The notes below the pieces were generated by a model that was not told the DNA's origin, did no database searches, and saw nothing but the letters and a program-made list of their open reading frames with translations. A program made the translations under genes and the position numbers. Below, one piece after another: positions 59,501 to 64,000 of a DNA stretch of 64,000 nucleotides (positions are counted from its first letter, which is position 1; every line of letters starts with the position of its first letter). This DNA comes from Ustulina deusta (taxonomy: Eukaryota > Ascomycota > Sordariomycetes > Xylariales > Xylariaceae), in the NCBI GenBank assembly GCA_023159155.1, contig JAJNNX010000011.1:620001-684000 (forward strand), given 5' to 3'.

Positions 59501-61036
59501 TGGGTGCTTTCGATTCCTTGCTGGTTCCACTGGCGTAGCAGTAATAAGGCACGAACCTGACTCCGGAAATAGGCTGCTTCCCAAAATGGGTGATAATCCG
59601 GCAGCTGCAAACTTACGAGTTAGCAGGGGTATATATTCTGAGTATTACTAGTGAGGCTCTCGTAAACTCACAGCAGTGTTGTCTTCCCCGTCCCCACTGT
59701 GGCCTATTTAGCAACTCCACGACGGAGCGAAGCACACGAGTACTTACTCGACCCTTTCAGCCAGAACAACCGCTTTTCCGTCTCGCCGTGGCGGATTCCA
59801 CCTAGCCACGAGCTAAAGTCGTCTGTCTCCAGAAACCAGTTCCCGGCAATTGATTCAGGATTATTGACCCCCGTTCTTTCCTTGACCGACTGGTGTTCGG
59901 GCTCGGGATCCTCGCTGCGGATCCTGATTCGATCGAGGATGGCAATGTCGGCGTTATTCCTCCTTACCTCCGATTCCACCTGGTTCTTCCACTCGCTGCA
60001 TTCCGAGTTTTTATCGTTGAGCTTTTGATACGCCTGATCCCATTCTGTAGGCTCTGAGATCAAGCTCGACGCTAGGCTTTTGTAAGCAGGATATTAACTA
60101 ACGAACGGTGACGGAAAACACACCAGCACGACTGCGTTTAGTCTTCCCAGACTTGTAGATGGATGAGATTAACTTTAGACACCCCAAGTACAAGACCTTA
60201 AGGTGCTTTTCAATCCGATCTATCTTCTCTAGATTGTGATCGGGCTCAGAAAACCTCCCCTTTAGTCCTTGTAGATCAATTTCGCCATCAGCCCACTTGT
60301 CAATGAGTCCCTTCACCTTCAACATTATGTTCATGGCTTTGTCGCGGGCCGAGGGGTCAACAGATTCAAAACAGAGCTGCGGCGGTTAGGATAGTCCATG
60401 TCATAAAGCTATCGGGAGCAAGATTAGACCGTAGCCTACCTCGATAGCGACAAAAACCCCGGCAGTAACCAAAGGCGCAAGCTTATGATGGTCTAGGTTG
60501 CTGAGAGCCATCGCAATGCTTTTCACTGCCCTAAACAATGGCAGGTAGGCTTTGCACCGGCGGAACCATATGTCCTCTGGCTTCTTCTGGTGATCATTCA
60601 ACCACGTGTCCCAGTTGTCAACGGACTGATGTCCAAATTCTGCAATACGGTCTTTCATTAGCTCGTACAGCTCTGGCTGCTCCTTTTCAAAGAGCTGCAT
60701 TGACCGGCTCCATATTGGGCTCTTGTCGTCGGTGCCTTGAACCGTCAGGGCAAGCTGAGGGTTTGGAGTAAGGTTCTCCGCTATTCGGTCGATGCCTCTT
60801 GTAGGCCCGGTTTCGACTCTGGCAGATTGAGTTTCGTTATTCAAGCCTTGGTTTTCGTTCAACGAGACGCTGTCAACTGGTGCCGCCGGGCGCGTCAACT
60901 GTTCTTGTGAATTCTCGGTCGCTTTAGGTTGCTCGGTCGACTGCTCAGGGGTTTCGTCGGCGAGATCGCGGGGTCTCTGCCTATGTTTGAGTGGCTTTTT
61001 CAACCACTCCCGAATGGGACGATGGTGCGACGACAT
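56580..61036 (-). pseudogene. NACHT-ankyrin STAND protein (fungal NLR-like), frame broken in ankyrin array
   Basis: A signal-transducing P-loop ATPase of the fungal STAND/NLR type. Order: disordered start, a helical N-terminal domain (about residues 100-370) resembling DUF7708-like STAND leaders, the P-loop GSMGTGKTTLL (~390), Walker B IIFAIDALDEC, LLSSRPH, a winged-helix-like middle, then ankyrin repeats. Seven exons: 61036-60440, 60376-60124, 60071-59748, 59696-59672 (25 nt), 59604-59069, 58977-58914 and from 58853; introns 51-91 nt. In the given sequence translation stops at 57026 (1208 aa) because the C run at 57050-57056 has seven bases. The 99-nt repeat period next door demands eight, and with it the frame would go on to 56580 (about 1357 aa). 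It may be a true mutation, a variable tract or an assembly error, so the pseudogene label is provisional. It is tandem with a HET gene. Confidence 0.82.
56781..57076 (-). repeat. Three near-identical ankyrin-coding repeat units
   Basis: Units at 56781-56879, 56880-56978 (both 99 nt) and 56979-57076 (98 nt). The first two match at about 85% of bases by hand count. The third is one base short, inside its C run, which pinpoints the frame break in the host gene. Confidence 0.85.
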
Positions 61037-61881
61037 ATTTTCAGCAAGGCGAACTTTTCGATGATAGAAGCAAAATAAACAGCAAAAATTTTTGGACGAA
61101 TATTGGTATAAAAATTAGCACTACTATGCAGCAATTACTATATAGAGGCTTATACCAAGGTGTTGTGGTGTTTTTTTGGCCTGGCTGCTGCCTAGGATGT
61201 GACTGATAATGGCACAATTCTGTGGCAGCAAATCACAGCATATCGGTACAGCGCCAAGATATGTGACTTGTAAGCAGGGTTGTTTTCCATGCATTGCTAC
61301 CCCAGCCAAAGGGGATGAATGTGAGAAGTTTTATTCTGCCTTCGATGTTGTTCCGATTAGACGGTGGTGAAACCAGCGTCCTATAGTTGGCTATATTCCG
61401 AGTAGTTTTGCGGGTTCAGCTTCATGTCGAAAAACCACTAGGTGCACATTGATGAAAGATGGCGATATTCTTCGTCAGAACTGCACAGGTCTCAGCTAGC
61501 ATCAAGATAAAGTCATGCCTCTTCACAAAATCCTGAGTCTGGAGTAGCCCCCAAGTTTTCCTGATGCTTATCGTAACCCCTGGACCAAACCCTTGAGAGG
61601 TGACCGTTGCGATGCGATGTACAAACCTCTCTCGGGTGTGCTGACAGAGGCGTCATCCTGGGACTGAAGATAACATCGAAGGGTATAATTCTATTGCATT
61701 CTCAAATAATATAGATAAGGATAAGTGCCCAACATTTTCTTCCAATGCCAAGGAGAAAACTCAAGAAGTCTAGATATAACATGCACCATTCCCAAAACCC
61801 AAAGTGACAACAATCCAACGAGCCCGGCAACCTCATCGTATTAGCAGCCTTGCTCATAGACCTAACAAATCTTACTCTAGT
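61037..61881. other. Intergenic, 0.8 kb
   Basis: Between the HET stop and the NLR start (same strand). It includes the presumed NLR promoter. No gene or motif recognised. Confidence 0.5.
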
Positions 61882-63918
61882 CTACACAATGCGCAACACC
61901 GTCTCCTGTCTATGCACCTTCATGAACTCGCCGTCCATGATCCCAAAGGCATAAACCTCGCCGACCAATCTATAAACCGCGTCTTCGCCTTCCGCTCCAC
62001 TGCGCCGAAAGGCGAAAGGCACCGACGAGCCGTACGGGATAGCCACCGCGTCCGCGACCGCGAGGTCCGCGGGCCCTAAGCCGACGTAGCCATTATGCGA
62101 CCGGAACGGTCTCCGGCCTGCCATGCGCGCCATGGCGGCGACGTAGGGGATGTTCGGGGCGGGCGGGGGCGGTTTCGCCTCCTCCTGCTCCGTGCCCTGC
62201 GGCGGGGTTTCGTCCGGGGACTCGTTGTCCTCGGCGGCGTCGGCGGGAAACAAGGCCTCGACGGTCTTCCTGAACCCGTCGATGGAGACGGAGGAGGCCC
62301 GCGCGGACGCGTGGGGCGCCGGGCTGATCTCGACGTCGCCGATCGGGATCTTGGCCAGCGCGACCGCGGCCTGCTCGGCGAAGTAGGGCGAGCTGAGAGA
62401 CGCCGTCGAGTCCTCCCAGAACTGCCTGATCTCGGACAGGTAGCCGCGCTGCCGGTCGGCGTGCCCCGGCTCGTACGGCGTCCCGACTTCCTGCACCTTG
62501 TCGACCACGGCGGCCTTCAGCGAGATCTGGTTCGACGTGCCCGTGTCCGCGCGATAGTAGCGGATGTCCGCGGGCCCGCAGGCGTTGAATGGCCGTTCCG
62601 AGGATCCGAGGGAGGAAGGCGGCGATCTCACGTTCTCCCAGTCGATTGCCCACGACGTCAAGCCGTCGCCCGCGGCCAGGGTGCCCCGCGCCAGCTGCAG
62701 GACTCTGGGGTGTTTCTGGAGAAATGCCGCTGAGGTTTCGGCGTAGACTTGGTCGACTTCCTTGTGGTAATCCACCGTGAGGCCGAGCTCCGTGATGTCC
62801 GTGGCCAGGCATGCCAGAGCGTAAACTCTGTCGCGCGCGTCCCTGATCCGGAGAGAAAGCTGGTTTTCTGCGGGGACGGCATAGAAACGGCTGAGGAGCG
62901 TGAATAGAGGGTTGTCTGGCGATTTCAGCCAGGAGTCGGCGTCCTTTCGGTAGTCGTCACGTCGGCCGAGAATGCGCAGTGCAGGCGACTGGGAGAGGTT
63001 GGAGATCTCATCGCCACTGAGCACGGCACTTTGCGCGCTTGGTGTTGTTGGGTTTGTGGCAGACGCGAGCCATTTGGAATATGTTAGATGATTTATTATG
63101 TGATCCAAAGCCCTGGCGGCCGAGTAGAAGTGGTCCAGTGGCAAGCCATGACTCCCGCAGACGATAAGCCCCTTGTGGGACAAGCAAAGCTCAACGAGGG
63201 ACCACAGGTCTGTCCAATAGTCGCGTTCCATAAGCGCTTTGAGCGGCGCTCGGAGGGACTCTAGCTCCTTTTGCAACTCTAGCGGCTCTTTGTTTCCGGG
63301 GGACGCGGCAGGGCCAGCGTTGACGAATCTGGATGGAAGAATCTTCTGCACAAGCTGGTGCCCTAATTGAGGCGTCCAATTCGCTACATAAGCACTGAGG
63401 GTAAGCTGCTCTTCAGCAAGTCGTCTCAAGACTTTCATAGCTTCGTCACTCCTATCTCTCGTCGTACCCAAATATATAAACGTCTTTTCGGCAGTGGCGA
63501 AAATCTGCGACAATTGAGAGACCTGTACAGACTTCTCCTTCTCATGCTCATCTGCGTGGTTTATGCAGAGCGCATCGATCCATGCAACGACAGGTTCAGT
63601 CTCCTTCTGGAGCTGATAGAGGACCTCGAATAAGCCTGTTGAGACGGGCACGGGGGCACCGTTCACGAGAAGCGACTTGGTCTCGTCTACGGCATCCGTG
63701 GTTTGCCAGCGATGTGAGACGACAGTGAACTGTGGATGCTCCTTCAATTCGGCCAGTCTTAAGAAACAATGAATCGTATCAGGGGGCGCTTCTGGCCGTG
63801 ATGCCGTGTATTGCCGAGGTTGAATCGTGAGCAGGCGAATGCGGCCATTCTTCTCCTTCAGCCTTGTCTGGAGGTAGAGATGTTGTCTCCAGGCTACCTC
63901 GGGCTTCATTTCAACCAT
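61882..63918 (-). CDS. HET-domain (heterokaryon incompatibility) protein
   Basis: A single-exon 678-aa protein with an N-terminal HET domain. The three conserved blocks are visible: FTVVSHRWQ (about residue 64), VVAWIDALCINHADEHEK (~110) and VSQLSQIFATAEKTFIYLG (~135). Block one has R-W-Q where the family usually has V-W-G. HET domains are structurally TIR-like and can trigger cell death during fungal non-self recognition (established for several het loci). The 450-residue C-terminal region has no recognised domain. The start is the first ATG; TATATATA-type sequence lies just upstream. The 3' two thirds are very GC-rich. It sits immediately upstream of the NACHT-ankyrin gene on the same strand. 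Confidence 0.92.
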   Translation of the reverse strand: MVEMKPEVAWRQHLYLQTRLKEKNGRIRLLTIQPRQYTASRPEAPPDTIHCFLRLAELKEHPQFTVVSHRWQTTDAVDETKSLLVNGAPVPVSTGLFEVLYQLQKETEPVVAWIDALCINHADEHEKEKSVQVSQLSQIFATAEKTFIYLGTTRDRSDEAMKVLRRLAEEQLTLSAYVANWTPQLGHQLVQKILPSRFVNAGPAASPGNKEPLELQKELESLRAPLKALMERDYWTDLWSLVELCLSHKGLIVCGSHGLPLDHFYSAARALDHIINHLTYSKWLASATNPTTPSAQSAVLSGDEISNLSQSPALRILGRRDDYRKDADSWLKSPDNPLFTLLSRFYAVPAENQLSLRIRDARDRVYALACLATDITELGLTVDYHKEVDQVYAETSAAFLQKHPRVLQLARGTLAAGDGLTSWAIDWENVRSPPSSLGSSERPFNACGPADIRYYRADTGTSNQISLKAAVVDKVQEVGTPYEPGHADRQRGYLSEIRQFWEDSTASLSSPYFAEQAAVALAKIPIGDVEISPAPHASARASSVSIDGFRKTVEALFPADAAEDNESPDETPPQGTEQEEAKPPPPAPNIPYVAAMARMAGRRPFRSHNGYVGLGPADLAVADAVAIPYGSSVPFAFRRSGAEGEDAVYRLVGEVYAFGIMDGEFMKVHRQETVLRIV

Positions 63919-64000
63919 TTTCGTGGTATATATAGTTCGACCTTTTCAGTCGAGATAAAATGAGCGGTATATATCATGAACAGGTTCCTCGTTGTCGCGC

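Noticed and set aside
62093..62812. Long open frames on both strands over the HET gene
   Set aside because: Same effect of high GC; only the 678-codon frame carries the HET blocks.

Overview
The window is nuclear DNA of a filamentous ascomycete (Pezizomycotina, probably a Sordariomycete; that placement is inference). The grounds are genes split by many 50-100 nt introns with GT...AG ends and CTAAC/CTGAC-type branch sites, fungus-only families (Zn2Cys6 regulators, HET, 2EXR, Clr5-ankyrin, TRI12-type transporters, NACHT-ankyrin STAND proteins), and two very AT-rich blocks that carry the mark of repeat-induced point mutation (RIP: transitions only, reading frames full of stops).

Layout. 1-9.4 kb: a Zn2Cys6 regulator running off the left edge, a KES1-type oxysterol-binding protein and a 2EXR protein. 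11.7-18.1 kb: three plus-strand genes, namely a secreted GH5 glycosidase, a TRI12-type MFS transporter with two apparent GC-AG introns, and a cysteine-rich surface protein. 19.7-25.7 kb: one broken Clr5-ankyrin gene, split by a 1.9-kb Fot1/pogo-like DNA transposon with 44-bp inverted repeats and a TA target duplication. 26.7-46.2 kb: P450, methyltransferase, rhodopsin-like membrane protein, a 6.9-kb RIP-mutated Ty3/Gypsy element (319-bp LTRs, target duplication AGCGT), a DHA2-type transporter, a Zn2Cys6 regulator and an NAD-dependent epimerase/reductase. This looks like a tailoring-and-export neighbourhood without a visible backbone enzyme. 47.4-52.3 kb: two housekeeping genes, trm10 and msh2, on a divergent promoter. 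53.3 kb: tRNA-Gly(GCC). 54-56 kb: decayed reading frames, one UstYa-like. 56.6-63.9 kb: a NACHT-ankyrin STAND (NLR-like) gene whose ankyrin array is broken by one missing base in a C7 run, beside a HET-domain gene; both gene types belong to fungal non-self recognition.

The window therefore mixes a slowly evolving core (msh2, trm10, osh, tRNA-Gly) with accessory DNA that has been hit by transposons and RIP. The most notable points are the transposon insertion that can be undone to the base in the Clr5-ankyrin gene, the NLR/HET neighbours with a 25-nt exon encoding most of the P-loop and a homopolymer frame break, and the LTR element whose outer edges escaped RIP.

All splice junctions given here were read by eye from splice signals, frame and family conservation. 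No alignment or database search was run.
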